Positions 44,621 through 53,898 of a stretch of DNA of 64,000 bases are shown piece by piece. The stretch lies in assembly GCA_050303435.1 (NCBI GenBank), contig JBNLBT010000005.1, positions 12,975 through 76,974 of the forward strand, written 5' to 3'. This DNA is from JBNLBT01 sp050303435 (lineage in GTDB: Bacteria > Pseudomonadota > Gammaproteobacteria > Xanthomonadales > Marinicellaceae). The stretch's first letter is position 1; each line of letters starts with the position of its first letter. Below the pieces are notes generated by a model, which saw only the letters and a list, made by a program, of their open reading frames with translations, did not search any database and was not told the DNA's origin. A program made the position numbers and the translations under genes.

Positions 44621-45022
44621 CTATTTGTTTTTCAACAGGTCACGAATTTCAGTCAACAGCTGCTCTTCCTTGCTCGGCTTGGGTGGCTCGGCCGGTGCTT
44701 CCTCTTCTTTTTTCTGCAATTTGTTCATTAAACGCACCACAATAAAGATGGCAAAAGCGATGATCAGAAAATCCAGCGCCGTTTGCACAAACGCGCCCCA
44801 TTTAATCACCACCGCTTCGGCGCCGTCCTGGGCTTCTTTGAGGGTCACCGTCAGGTCGGAAAAATCCACACCGCCGATCAGCACACCCAGCGGCGGCATC
44901 AGTATGTCGTTGACAAAGGATGAAACGATCTTGCCAAAGGCGGCACCGATGATGATGCCCACCGCCATATCCATCACGTTGCCCTTGACCGCAAATTTCT
45001 TGAATTCAGACATCATACCCAT
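44621..45022 (-). CDS. mscL: Large-conductance mechanosensitive channel MscL
   Basis: The protein has 133 residues from MGMMSEFKKF, with AGAGGAAA upstream. 'GNVMDMAVGIIIGAAFGKIVSSFVNDILMP' is the hallmark first helix and gate. The second helix is 'ALDFLIIAFAIFIVVRLMNK'. The C-terminal bundle after an acidic/proline linker ends 'LTEIRDLLKNK'. It is a pentameric safety valve in the inner membrane that opens under hypo-osmotic shock. Length is normal. Confidence 0.97.
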   Translation of the reverse strand: MGMMSEFKKFAVKGNVMDMAVGIIIGAAFGKIVSSFVNDILMPPLGVLIGGVDFSDLTVTLKEAQDGAEAVVIKWGAFVQTALDFLIIAFAIFIVVRLMNKLQKKEEEAPAEPPKPSKEEQLLTEIRDLLKNK

Positions 45023-45143
45023 AGCTTTTCCTCTTTTTATTTTCAAGTCAGTAGAAAACGCACCCCCTGATTTGGATGCCCGTTGATTTTACCGCACAGC
45101 CGGGGGGCTGGCAAACCCGGCAGCGTGTGGTGCAACTCCGGTC

Positions 45144-45182
45144 AAAAAAAACCGCCCGGATGGCCTACAGCCAACCGGGCGA
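45144..45182 (-). terminator. Rho-independent terminator of glnA
   Basis: On the minus strand CGCCCGGTT, a loop containing a second small hairpin, and CCGGGCGG are followed by eight Ts. A further GC-rich stem (CCGCGGC/GCCGCGG, about 45194-45230) precedes it after the glnA stop. Confidence 0.88.
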
Positions 45183-45232
45183 CATGAAAACCGACCGCGG
45201 CGCAACCCCTACGGGGTCAAGCCGCGGGCGAA

Positions 45233-46639
45233 TTACAATGAATAATACATGTCAAATTCAACCGGATGCGTGCTCATGCGCAGCCGCGTGACTTCCTGCA
45301 TTTTCAGCGCAATGTATCCATCGATCAGATCATCGGAAAACACATCGCCGGCCTTGAGGAATTCACGGTCTTTGTCCAACGCGTCCAGGGCCATGTCAAG
45401 TGAATGACACACCGTGTCCAGGTTTTTTTCTTCTTCCGGCGGCAGGTCATACAAATCTTTATCCATCGCACTGCCCGGATCGATTTTATTGCGAATGCCG
45501 TCCAGCCCGGCCATCATCATGGCGGCAAAGATCAGGTAGGGATTGCCCACCGAATCGCCGAAGCGCACTTCAATACGCCGTGCTTTTGGGTTGTTGACAA
45601 AGGGGATGCGAATCGACGCCGAACGGTTGCGCGCCGAATACGCCAGAATCACCGGCGCCTCAAAGCCCGGCACCAGCCGTTTGTAGGAATTGGTTGATGA
45701 ATTGGCAAAAGCATTGATTGCCCGCGCGTGCTTGAAAATGCCACCAATGTACCACAGCGCGGTCTGTGACAAGCCACCGTAGCCATCGCCGGTGAACAGG
45801 TTCTGTCCGTCTTTGCTGAGCGATTGATGCACGTGCATGCCGCTGCCGTTGTCGCCCACCAGAGGTTTGGGCATGAAGGTGGCGGTGTAGCCGTAGTCGT
45901 GTGCCACGTTGTGTACCACGTATTTAAACATCATCAACTCATCGGCCTTGCGCATCAATGTGTTGAACCGGGTGCCGATTTCGCACTGCCCTGCAGTGGC
46001 CACTTCGTGGTGATGCACTTCCACCGGCACGCCAATGGATTCCAGCACCTGACACATGCTGGAACGCAGGTCGTTGAGCGAGTCGACCGGCGGCACCGGA
46101 AAATAACCGCCTTTGAAACCCGGGCGATGGCCGCGGTTTTCAGACGAATCCACGCCGCTTTCCCAGGCGCCTTCCTGCGAAGAAATGCTGTAACCGGTGT
46201 TGTGCGCCTCGGTCTGCCAGCTGACCCCGTCAAACACAAAAAACTCCGGCTCGGGCCCGAAAAACGCGGTGTCGGCCAAACCGCTCTGTTGCAGATAGGC
46301 TTCCGCCCGTCTGGCCAGTGAACGGGGGTCGCGAGAATAACCCTGCATGGTGTTGGGTTCCAGAATGTCGCAACGGATCACCAGGGTTTTGTGTTCGCTG
46401 AATGGATCGGTGAAAGCCGTGTCAACATCTGGCATCAAAATCATGTCGGACTCATTGATGCCTTTCCAACCGGAAATGGATGAACCGTCGAACATCTTGC
46501 CGTCCTCAAACAGGTCGGCGTCCACCGCGCTGACCGGCAGCGTAACGTGATGTTCTTTGCCCAGTGTGTCACAAAATCTTAAATCGACGAATGCAAACTC
46601 CTCTTCTTTCAGAGTGTGCAGAATGGTATTGGCGCTCAT
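45233..46639 (-). CDS. glnA: Glutamine synthetase, type I
   Basis: The protein has 468 residues, the usual GSI-beta length. Signature motifs: 'FDGSSISGWKGINESDM', 'FGPEPEFF', 'HHEVATAGQCEIG' and 'MPKPLVGDNGSGMHVHQS'. The adenylylation tyrosine lies in 'DKDLYDLPPEE', so activity is probably controlled by GlnE. The enzyme makes glutamine from glutamate, ammonia and ATP. glnL and glnG are not adjacent. A weak sigma-54-like site lies in the leader. Confidence 0.97.
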   Translation of the reverse strand: MSANTILHTLKEEEFAFVDLRFCDTLGKEHHVTLPVSAVDADLFEDGKMFDGSSISGWKGINESDMILMPDVDTAFTDPFSEHKTLVIRCDILEPNTMQGYSRDPRSLARRAEAYLQQSGLADTAFFGPEPEFFVFDGVSWQTEAHNTGYSISSQEGAWESGVDSSENRGHRPGFKGGYFPVPPVDSLNDLRSSMCQVLESIGVPVEVHHHEVATAGQCEIGTRFNTLMRKADELMMFKYVVHNVAHDYGYTATFMPKPLVGDNGSGMHVHQSLSKDGQNLFTGDGYGGLSQTALWYIGGIFKHARAINAFANSSTNSYKRLVPGFEAPVILAYSARNRSASIRIPFVNNPKARRIEVRFGDSVGNPYLIFAAMMMAGLDGIRNKIDPGSAMDKDLYDLPPEEEKNLDTVCHSLDMALDALDKDREFLKAGDVFSDDLIDGYIALKMQEVTRLRMSTHPVEFDMYYSL

Positions 46640-46696
46640 GTGAAAATTTCCCGAATTTTACGTGTTAAAAAAATGGCTCGGCGTCCCTTTTTAACA

Positions 46697-46710
46697 GCAA
46701 TCCGGGTGCA
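46697..46710 (-). promoter_or_regulatory. Possible sigma-54 promoter of glnA
   Basis: On the minus strand TGCAC, five bases, TTGC keeps the ten-base distance between the -24 and -12 elements. However, the -24 GG reads TG. glnA genes of this class often use sigma-54 with NtrC. With one key mismatch and no clear NtrC sites the call is tentative. Confidence 0.3.
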
Positions 46711-46790
46711 GAAAAAAACCCGGGGCAGGGACTTACAGATACTATCAGAAACGTGTGGGGTTTGAAACGAATTTTCTTGTTTTTCCTGCC

Positions 46791-46893
46791 GCGGCCGTCC
46801 CCGGCCGCGGCAGGCAACGCGCCGAAGCGCTGGCGCACATGTGCGAATTCACTGGCACTGCGGACGCTCACTGGGCCTGCGACCCAGGGTGGC
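46791..46893. repeat. 103-bp intergenic repeat, copy 1
   Basis: It starts GCGGCCGTCCCCGGCCGC and ends CCCAGGGTGGC. It contains three small inverted repeats: GCGGCC/GGCCGC, GCGCC/GGCGC and CTGGG/CCCAG. Copy 2 lies 145 bases further on. The element lies between eno and glnA and has no coding appearance. Confidence 0.85.
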
Positions 46894-46935
46894 ACTTCCC
46901 TGTGCCACTTCACGTTGGGTGCGCAATCTCTTACT

Positions 46936-47038
46936 GCGGCCGTCCCTGGCCGCGGCTGGCGACGCGCCGAAGCGCTGGCGCAAATGCGCGAATTCGCTGG
47001 CACTTCGGACGCTCACTGGACCTGCGGCCCAGGGTGGC
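46936..47038. repeat. 103-bp intergenic repeat, copy 2
   Basis: It has the same length and orientation as copy 1, with nine base differences and no gaps by direct comparison (about 91% identity). It ends two bases before the eno stop codon. The same three potential stems are kept, and GCGAATTCGC replaces GCGAATTCAC. Confidence 0.85.
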
Positions 47039-47039
47039 G

Positions 47040-48329
47040 TCAGAACAGATTCAATGCAGCGAATGCACCGGCGGCAGCGAATTTCGCTTCCGCGCCCAGT
47101 TGTTCTTCGATGCGCAGCAGCTGATTGTATTTGGCCAGGCGGTCGGAACGGCACAGCGAACCGGTCTTGATTTGCGTGGCACTGGTGGCCACCACCAGAT
47201 CGGCGATGGTGTGGTCTTCGGTTTCGCCCGAACGGTGGGAAATCACTGCGGTGTAGCCGGCTTTTTCGGCCAGCCGGATGGCGTCCAGCGTTTCGGTCAG
47301 TGTGCCAATCTGATTGAATTTGATCAGAATGGAATTGGCCACCCGCTCGTCGATGCCGCGCTGCAGAATCGCGCTGTTGGTGACAAACAAATCATCGCCC
47401 ACCAGTTGCACTTTATCTCCCAGCTCTGCCGTCAGGTGCCGCCAGCCGGCCCAGTCGCCTTCATCCAGTCCGTCCTCAATGCTGATGATCGGGTATTGTC
47501 GCACCCAGTCGCTGAGCAGACTCACCAGGGCGTCTGAACTCAGGCTGCGGCCTTCGCCCTGCAAGCGGTACTCACCGTCTTTGTAGAATTCGGAACTGGC
47601 CACATCCAGACCCAAAAACACGTCTTGGCCGACCACATAGCCGGCGCGGTTGACGGCTTCAAGTATGGTGTCAATGGCTTCCGCATTGGAGCGCAGATCG
47701 GGGGCAAAACCGCCCTCATCGCCCACTGCAGTAGACAGCCCCTTTTGACGCAGCACCGCCTTGAGCGCGTGGAAAATCTCCACGCCACAGCGCAAGGCTT
47801 CATTGAATGCGTCAAAGCCCACCGGCAGAATCATGAATTCCTGCACATCCACGTTGTTGTCGGCGTGCGCACCGCCGTTGATGATGTTCATCATCGGCAC
47901 CGGCAGTTGCAAATCACCGCCCGTGGCCAGGGATCGATACAAAGGCACACCGCGGCCGTTGGCGTGTGCGTGCGCACAGGCCAGCGACACGCCCAGCAGG
48001 GCGTTGGCACCGAGTCGCGATTTGTTCTGCGTGCCGTCCAGTTCAATCAGGGCGCGGTCGATGGCCGCCTGATCGCCGGCGTCGGCACCGCTCAGTGCCT
48101 GAGCAATTTCACCGTTGACGTGTGCAACCGCCTTGCGCACACCCTTGCCCAGGTAGCGGCGCGCATCGCCGTCGCGCAATTCAATCGCTTCGCGCGCGCC
48201 GGTGGACGCCCCTGAAGGCACCATGGCCCGCCCAAATGCACCGTCTTCCAGGGTGACCTCGGCTTCGAGGGTCGGGTTGCCGCGCGAGTCCAGCACTTCG
48301 CGCGCGTGAATGTGTTTAATTCCAGTCAT
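47040..48329 (-). CDS. eno: Enolase
   Basis: The protein has 429 residues from ATG MTGIKHIHAREVLDSRGNPT, 14 bases inside the end of kdsA. Motifs: 'VPSGASTG', 'NIINGGAHADNN', 'VGDEGGFAP', 'SIEDGLDEGDW', 'VGDDLFVTN' and 'SHRSGETED'. The active lysine is in 'QIKTGSLCRSDR', where Cys replaces the usual Ser. It converts 2-phosphoglycerate to phosphoenolpyruvate, the substrate of the upstream-encoded KdsA. Confidence 0.97.
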   Translation of the reverse strand: MTGIKHIHAREVLDSRGNPTLEAEVTLEDGAFGRAMVPSGASTGAREAIELRDGDARRYLGKGVRKAVAHVNGEIAQALSGADAGDQAAIDRALIELDGTQNKSRLGANALLGVSLACAHAHANGRGVPLYRSLATGGDLQLPVPMMNIINGGAHADNNVDVQEFMILPVGFDAFNEALRCGVEIFHALKAVLRQKGLSTAVGDEGGFAPDLRSNAEAIDTILEAVNRAGYVVGQDVFLGLDVASSEFYKDGEYRLQGEGRSLSSDALVSLLSDWVRQYPIISIEDGLDEGDWAGWRHLTAELGDKVQLVGDDLFVTNSAILQRGIDERVANSILIKFNQIGTLTETLDAIRLAEKAGYTAVISHRSGETEDHTIADLVVATSATQIKTGSLCRSDRLAKYNQLLRIEEQLGAEAKFAAAGAFAALNLF

Positions 48330-49158
48330 CGCTGAGTTCCTGTAAAGGTTGTGATTTGACCGCCTCGTCAATGCGTTTAAGGGTGCCAAGCAAATCGGCC
48401 ATGCGATCCAGCGGCACCGCATTGGGTCCATCGGAAAGCGCCTGATCCGGGTTGGGGTGGGTTTCCATGAACAATCCGGCGATGCCAGCGGCGGTGGCGG
48501 CGCGCGCCAGCACCGGCACGTGTTCACGCTGCCCGCCCGAAGAGGCCCCTTGTCCACCGGGCAACTGCACTGAATGGGTGGCATCAAACACCACCGGACA
48601 GCCGGTCTCGCGCATAACCGCCAGTGAACGCATGTCCGAGACCAGATTGTTGTAACCGAACGAGGCGCCGCGTTCACACACCATGATCTGCTGATTGCCG
48701 GTGGTGCGGGCTTTTTCCACCACATTGCGCATGTCCCAGGGCGCCATGAACTGACCTTTTTTGATGTTCACCGGTTTGCCAGCGGCACACACACGCAAGA
48801 TGAAATTGGTTTGCCGCACCAGGAAAGCCGGCGTTTGCATCACATCCACCACGCTGGCCACTTCTTCAATCGGGGTGTCGTCGTGCACGTCGGTGAGCAC
48901 CGGCACACCGATTTGCCGCTTGACCTCTGCAAGAATGCGCAAGCCTTCTTCCAGGCCCAGCCCCCGGAACGATTTGATCGAGGTGCGGTTGGCTTTGTCA
49001 AACGAGGATTTGTAAATCAGTGGGATGCCGAGTTCGGCAGTGATTTCCTTTAAGCGCCCGGCGCTGTCCAGCGCCAGTTGTTCGGATTCGATCACACAAG
49101 GGCCGGCGATGAGAAAGAACGGCCGGTCGAGTCCGACCTGGATGCCATGGATGTTCAT
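48316..49158 (-). CDS. kdsA: 3-deoxy-D-manno-octulosonate-8-phosphate synthase KdsA
   Basis: The protein has 280 residues. 'FFLIAGPCVIES', 'YKSSFDKANRTS', 'GLRILAEVKRQIGVPVLTDVH' and 'DATHSVQLPGG' are typical. It condenses arabinose-5-phosphate with phosphoenolpyruvate to give KDO-8-phosphate for lipopolysaccharide. It overlaps pyrG by four bases (ATGA) and eno by 14, so the three are one operon. The order pyrG-kdsA-eno is widely conserved in gammaproteobacteria. Confidence 0.97.
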   Translation of the reverse strand: MNIHGIQVGLDRPFFLIAGPCVIESEQLALDSAGRLKEITAELGIPLIYKSSFDKANRTSIKSFRGLGLEEGLRILAEVKRQIGVPVLTDVHDDTPIEEVASVVDVMQTPAFLVRQTNFILRVCAAGKPVNIKKGQFMAPWDMRNVVEKARTTGNQQIMVCERGASFGYNNLVSDMRSLAVMRETGCPVVFDATHSVQLPGGQGASSGGQREHVPVLARAATAAGIAGLFMETHPNPDQALSDGPNAVPLDRMADLLGTLKRIDEAVKSQPLQELSDDWN

Positions 49159-50780
49159 GAACTGTACCTCAATGCGGCCTGGATAAAGCCGGTGAACAAA
49201 CGGTGACCGTCGCGCGGTGTGGAATTGAATTCCGGGTGATACTGACAGCCGATGAACCAGGGGTGATCGCCCAACTCTACCACCTCCACCAGTTTTTCGT
49301 CTTCAGACACGCCGGCGATCACCAGCCCGGCCGCCTGCAGTCGGTCTTTGTAGTTGTTGTTGAATTCAAAGCGGTGGCGGTGACGTTCTGAAACCACATC
49401 CTCGCCGTACACCCGATGCGCCAGTGTGCCGGCCATCAGGCGGGTCTTCTGGCTGCCCAGGCGCATGGTGCCGCCGAGGTCGGACTGTTCATTGCGCGTT
49501 TCAACCTGACCTTCGCGATCCTGCCATTCGGTGATCAGCGCGATCACCGGATGCGCACTCTGGCGGTTGTTTTCTGTGGTGTTGGCGGCCTCCAGACCAC
49601 AGCAATTGCGGGCAAATTCGATCACCGCCGCGTGCATGCCGTAGCAGATGCCAAGGTAAGGTATTTTGTGTTTGCGCGCGTGTTCGGCGGCCATGATCTT
49701 GCCTTCAAATCCGCGGTCGCCGAATCCACCCGGCACCAGAATCGCCTGCACGTCGTCAAACACCTGCAAATCGCCGGTTTTTTCCAGCAGTTCAGAATCA
49801 ATGTGTTTGATGTGCACGCGGCAATCGGTGCGAATACCGGCGTGTCGCAAGGCTTCGTTCAGGGATTTGTAGGCATCGGAATGGTCCAGGTATTTGCCCA
49901 CCATGCCGACAGTCACTTGCCCGGCGGCGTTTTCTTCACGTCGCACAACATCGTTCCATTCACTCAGATCCACCGGGCCGCACTGCAATTGGAATTGCTG
50001 CACCACCAGTTCGTCAAAACCCTCCTTGTGCAAGGCCTGTGGAATTTTGTAGATGTTGTCCACATCCATCACCGGAATCACGGCTTTTTCGGAGACGTTG
50101 GTGAACAGTGCGATTTTCTTTTGTTCCGATTCCGGCAGTGGTTGTTCGGTGCGGCACAACAGCACGTCCGGTTGTATGCCGATGGAGCGCAATTCTTTGA
50201 CTGAGTGCTGCGTGGGCTTGGTTTTAAGCTCACCGGCCGCTTTGATGAAAGGCACCAGTGTGAGGTGCACGAACATGCTGTTTTCCCGCCCTTGTTCAAC
50301 ACCCATCTGGCGAATCGCCTCCAGGAAAGGCAGCGATTCAATGTCGCCCACGGTGCCACCAATTTCCACCATCAGCACGTCGTGCCCCTGGCCGGCTTTT
50401 TTGATGCACCTCTTGATTTCATCCGTGATGTGCGGAATCACCTGCACCGTGCCACCCAGATAATCGCCGCGGCGCTCCTTGCGAATCACCGCTTCGTAAA
50501 TCTGCCCGGTGGTGTAGTTGTTGTTGCGGCTCATGCGCGTGCGCACATAGCGCTCATAATGCCCCAGATCCAGATCGGTTTCAGCGCCGTCCTCAGTGAC
50601 AAACACCTCGCCGTGTTGAAACGGGCTCATGGTGCCGGGATCGACGTTGATGTAGGGATCCAGTTTCATCAAAGAAACTTTTAATCCGCGGGTTTCCAGG
50701 ATGGACGCCAACGAGGCCGAGGCAATGCCCTTTCCAAGCGATGACACCACACCGCCCGTGACAAAAACATATTTGGTCAT
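49155..50780 (-). CDS. pyrG: CTP synthase
   Basis: The protein has 541 residues. The synthetase half opens 'TKYVFVTGGVVSSLGKGIASASLA'. The glutaminase half has the nucleophile in 'PYLGICYGMHAAVIEFAR', where Tyr and His replace the usual L and Q near the cysteine, and a histidine/glutamate pair in 'YHPEFNSTP'. It makes CTP from UTP with glutamine nitrogen. It is the first gene of the operon with kdsA and eno, linking pyrimidine supply to CMP-KDO formation. Confidence 0.97.
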   Translation of the reverse strand: MTKYVFVTGGVVSSLGKGIASASLASILETRGLKVSLMKLDPYINVDPGTMSPFQHGEVFVTEDGAETDLDLGHYERYVRTRMSRNNNYTTGQIYEAVIRKERRGDYLGGTVQVIPHITDEIKRCIKKAGQGHDVLMVEIGGTVGDIESLPFLEAIRQMGVEQGRENSMFVHLTLVPFIKAAGELKTKPTQHSVKELRSIGIQPDVLLCRTEQPLPESEQKKIALFTNVSEKAVIPVMDVDNIYKIPQALHKEGFDELVVQQFQLQCGPVDLSEWNDVVRREENAAGQVTVGMVGKYLDHSDAYKSLNEALRHAGIRTDCRVHIKHIDSELLEKTGDLQVFDDVQAILVPGGFGDRGFEGKIMAAEHARKHKIPYLGICYGMHAAVIEFARNCCGLEAANTTENNRQSAHPVIALITEWQDREGQVETRNEQSDLGGTMRLGSQKTRLMAGTLAHRVYGEDVVSERHRHRFEFNNNYKDRLQAAGLVIAGVSEDEKLVEVVELGDHPWFIGCQYHPEFNSTPRDGHRLFTGFIQAALRYSS

Positions 50781-50821
50781 GATCGAATGTTGAGAAATTC
50801 GTGAACTCAGAAAGGAATGAC

Positions 50822-50827
50822 ATTATA
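50822..50827 (-). promoter_or_regulatory. Likely -10 box of pyrG-kdsA-eno
   Basis: TATAAT on the minus strand about 42 bases before the pyrG ATG. No good -35 was found at 16-18 bases, so the promoter is only half supported. Confidence 0.4.
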
Positions 50828-50888
50828 AACCATCGCGGCAACAGATGCCATCACATTGCCGCCGATCCGATGCTCAAAAGGGACAATC

Positions 50889-52253
50889 TTATGCGCCTGA
50901 ATCGCGGCCGTGACGGCAAAAGCTCACGCCCAGAATCAAGCCCATGCAAGATAAATTAACCAACACCACCAGATAGCGTGATTCGGCCGCCGGCGCCATC
51001 ATCGCCAGCGACAGCAGCGACATCACCGCGCTGATGGCCACCATCAATGTCAATTGCCGAACCGGTGACGTGCGATTGCGCTTGCAAACCAGCGGCACCG
51101 CCAGCGCCACCAGCGACAGCACAAGATAAAACCAGCCGCTCAATAAAAACTGCCCGGGGTTTTTACCCAGCCAGTCAAACAGGGCGCGGCCGGCACGGCT
51201 TTGATTCATCGCCATCGGCGGGTTGTCGCGGTGCGCGGCGATGCCGCGATGAAACATCAGTGCGCGTGGCAAAGGCTCGGAGTCTTCCAGCCCCAGCAGG
51301 TGTCGGGTCAGCGCCCAGCGATGCGACAGATAAGCGCCCGTGTGGCGCAGCGGCAAACTCAGCCAGCGCCGCGCCAAAAGCCTGTTTTGTTCCGCACTGT
51401 ACGGTTCAATCAAGGCCGAGCGGATGCCGTGTTGCGTGCCATGCAAAAGGGGGGTGTTGGACCAGGGTTGATTGGCCTCGTCGATGTCCTGCAGATTGAA
51501 CCCGGGGCCCAGCATAAATTCTGGCAACAGCAGTTGTCGCTCCCTTTGAGACACCGAAGCAATGTCCCAGATCGCCACCGTGGGCCACAGCACCTTGTGT
51601 TCGGCGCCCACGGTCCACGACAACAGGCGTGGACTTAACGCGGTGATCAACAAGTACAGCAGCGCCAGCGTTGCGGCCTGTGCCCGGCCCCAGCCCTGCA
51701 AACGGGCCAGATGCACACAGGCCCACAACATCAAAGGCCACAGCATCAGCACCGCATTGAAACGATACAACACCGCCAGCCAGAAAAACCACAGGCCCAG
51801 CCAGATGAAGCCGCTGCGTTGGCGGTGCACGGCGGTGAGCAGCGCACACACGCCCAGCATCACCATGCCCAAAAGCCCCACATCCTTCCACACATGCGGC
51901 ACGATCATCAGATTGTACGGCAATAAGGTCAGTCCCAGCAGAATCAGCCAGCGCACCCAGGCCGGCGCTTTCAATTGCCAGCAAAACCACAACATGGCAA
52001 GAATGAAGGTGCCGCTGAACAGCACAAACTGACCACCCGGCCCGGGCCAGATCTGTTCAGTCACCGTCCACACCAGCTGCATCCACACCGAATGCATGTC
52101 GTTGTGCTGTGCATGGCGCACCTGCCAGTATTGATGGGCCGAATCGTGTGACATGTATCCGGGAAAATTCAAATACAGGTACAGCGCCCAAACACCCAGC
52201 GCGGTCAACAACAACCCTGCGCGTGCGCGCGCACTCACAGCCGTTGCGTCCAT
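50889..52253 (-). CDS. Polytopic membrane protein, GT-C glycosyltransferase-like
   Basis: The protein has 454 residues with AAGG before the ATG and about ten to eleven hydrophobic segments. After the first segment comes 'FPGYMSHDSAHQYWQVRHAQHNDMHSVWMQL', an extracytoplasmic loop with acidic residues like the first loop of GT-C glycosyltransferases of the ArnT/DUF6020 kind. Another large loop at about 240-340 is hydrophilic. A lipid-linked sugar donor is likely for such proteins, but the acceptor is unknown. It is a single gene, divergent to the next one. Confidence 0.68.
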   Translation of the reverse strand: MDATAVSARARAGLLLTALGVWALYLYLNFPGYMSHDSAHQYWQVRHAQHNDMHSVWMQLVWTVTEQIWPGPGGQFVLFSGTFILAMLWFCWQLKAPAWVRWLILLGLTLLPYNLMIVPHVWKDVGLLGMVMLGVCALLTAVHRQRSGFIWLGLWFFWLAVLYRFNAVLMLWPLMLWACVHLARLQGWGRAQAATLALLYLLITALSPRLLSWTVGAEHKVLWPTVAIWDIASVSQRERQLLLPEFMLGPGFNLQDIDEANQPWSNTPLLHGTQHGIRSALIEPYSAEQNRLLARRWLSLPLRHTGAYLSHRWALTRHLLGLEDSEPLPRALMFHRGIAAHRDNPPMAMNQSRAGRALFDWLGKNPGQFLLSGWFYLVLSLVALAVPLVCKRNRTSPVRQLTLMVAISAVMSLLSLAMMAPAAESRYLVVLVNLSCMGLILGVSFCRHGRDSGA

Positions 52254-52326
52254 TGCGCGCCTTTCGCGTGCCCCGTCCAGGCGGTTGTTTTTGCCAAATT
52301 CAGCATTTCGTCATATCATAGTTTGC

Positions 52327-52857
52327 ATGAAAGTGTTTTTGGGCCTGATCGACAAAATTGTGTTCACCTGCGGGGTCATCGTGTTTCTGCAGCTGCCGCA
52401 TTTCATCGATCAGTACACCCAACGCATCGGCGGCTATTATAGTTCACAGCAGCAGCAATTGGCCGAATATCAAGCCATCGCCAGCAACAATTACAACGGC
52501 GACCTGACGCAAATGATCCGCGCATTCAAAAACAGCAGCGAACGCGCGGTGGTGGAAACCGGTGAAAAAGTGGCGCGCACCAAAACGTCCGTTGATGCGC
52601 TTGAAAAAGACATTCAGGTGTTGGAAAACGACCCCTTGGGACAGAAAATCTGGTATCTGCTGAGCCACTTGCGTATGGACATTGCGCGCGGCACCCTGCG
52701 TGTGTTTCAACCCGGCGTGCCGTTGAGTCTGTGGGCCTTTGCCTATGGCCTGGTGGGCGGCGTGGTGTTTTCCCTGCTGTTCAATGGCCTGGTGCGCACC
52801 CCCGGCGCGGTGCACCGCCGCATTCAGCGTCGCGGCACAAATCGCGCCAGGGCCTGA
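52327..52857 (+). CDS. DUF2937-family membrane protein
   Basis: The protein has 176 residues from MKVFLGLIDKI. A hydrophobic N-terminal segment is followed by 'LPHFIDQYTQRIGGYYSSQQQQLAEYQ' and a helical middle part with probable coiled coil (about 70-110). A second membrane segment (PLSLWAFAYGLVGGVVFSLLFNGLV) lies near the end, and the tail is basic. The 'P.F.dQY..R.ggh..' pattern is that of DUF2937, whose function is unknown. The start lacks a strong ribosome site. Confidence 0.72.
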   Translation: MKVFLGLIDKIVFTCGVIVFLQLPHFIDQYTQRIGGYYSSQQQQLAEYQAIASNNYNGDLTQMIRAFKNSSERAVVETGEKVARTKTSVDALEKDIQVLENDPLGQKIWYLLSHLRMDIARGTLRVFQPGVPLSLWAFAYGLVGGVVFSLLFNGLVRTPGAVHRRIQRRGTNRARA

Positions 52858-52875
52858 TCAGCCGGTCAGACCCAA

Positions 52876-53898
52876 TCAGTCGTCAAAATAACTGGCGAAA
52901 ATCAGATCATCAAAGGCCAGCAGTTCCGCGCTGGACACATTGTTGCTGGCATTCACATCCATCAATCCGTTGGGCACCACCGCGGTCGCCTGGTTGACCA
53001 GCACACCGGTGGTGGCCATGCTCACCAGCGCCGTGGCTTGATAAGTCAGCTCCCCACCGACCGGCAGATTGATCGATTCAATCAGATTGCCCGAACCGCT
53101 GGCGTTGGGACACGTCGCCGCACCGGCGGTGGACTGACAGGTCCACGTGATGCCGCTTAATGCCCCGGGGAAGAAATCAATCAGCGTGACGGCATTCGCC
53201 GCATTCGGTCCGGCGTTGCTGACCACGATGTCGTAGTTGACGTTTTGTCCGGGCGTGTACACCCCGTCTGGGCTGGTTTTGACCACCTGCACGTCCACTT
53301 CATCGACGTTGGCCGGGCAATCCACCACCATGCGAATGACAAAATCACCGGACACACCCAGCGCACAGGAACTGATCCAAAGCGGGTCAAACGGCGCACC
53401 CGGTATGGCAAAAATGCTGTTCCGACCGGCCTGACAACCGTCCGCATCGGTGACCAGACTGGCCGAAATCGGATCTTCAAAAAATTTGAACGACACCACA
53501 TAGGTTTCGTCTTGGGTGACTGGCACGATCAAGGGAATCACACTGTTTTCATCCAGAAAACGGAATTCATTGATCACGCCGTCGTTCATCACCGGACCGA
53601 GGATCTGTTCCAGCTGAGTACCGGGGATCGGGAACGTCCCGGCTTCTGATATGGTGATGCTTTCATGGATGCTTTCACCGCTGGTGCCGGTCGCCGATCG
53701 CCAGAACACTTGCACCGCCACAATGTTGCCATCGCAAGGCGCGTCGAGCCATGCTGCGCCCTCCTCTCCGGCGATGAATCCCAATTGGATGGCGCCGGTG
53801 GTGGCGTTGGCCAAAGAATCGTTCTGCACCGTCACTTCGATCGCCGAAGCCCACCCCGAAAGCAGCAGAGCTGCACACACTACACTACGCTGGATCAT
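52876..53898 (-). CDS. Secreted protein with DUF11-like domain and 'DDLIFASYFDD' end
   Basis: The protein has 340 residues from MIQRSVVCAALLLS, with GGGAGG before the ATG. After the signal peptide a beta-rich domain (about 20-195) has paired cysteines (APCDGN, DADGCQAG, SSCALG). A DUF11 domain (about 205-320) follows: 'DVQVVKTSPDGVYTPGQNVNYDIVVSNAGPN'. The end DDLIFASYFDD resembles DDLIFADAFE of the protein at 3.4-5.3 kb. A cell-surface place is likely; no enzyme motif is present. Confidence 0.78.
   Translation of the reverse strand: MIQRSVVCAALLLSGWASAIEVTVQNDSLANATTGAIQLGFIAGEEGAAWLDAPCDGNIVAVQVFWRSATGTSGESIHESITISEAGTFPIPGTQLEQILGPVMNDGVINEFRFLDENSVIPLIVPVTQDETYVVSFKFFEDPISASLVTDADGCQAGRNSIFAIPGAPFDPLWISSCALGVSGDFVIRMVVDCPANVDEVDVQVVKTSPDGVYTPGQNVNYDIVVSNAGPNAANAVTLIDFFPGALSGITWTCQSTAGAATCPNASGSGNLIESINLPVGGELTYQATALVSMATTGVLVNQATAVVPNGLMDVNASNNVSSAELLAFDDLIFASYFDD

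Noticed and set aside
46755..47537. Long open frame on the plus strand across the 103-bp repeats
   Set aside because: It runs antisense into eno, has a biased composition caused by the GC-rich repeats, and lacks a ribosome site.
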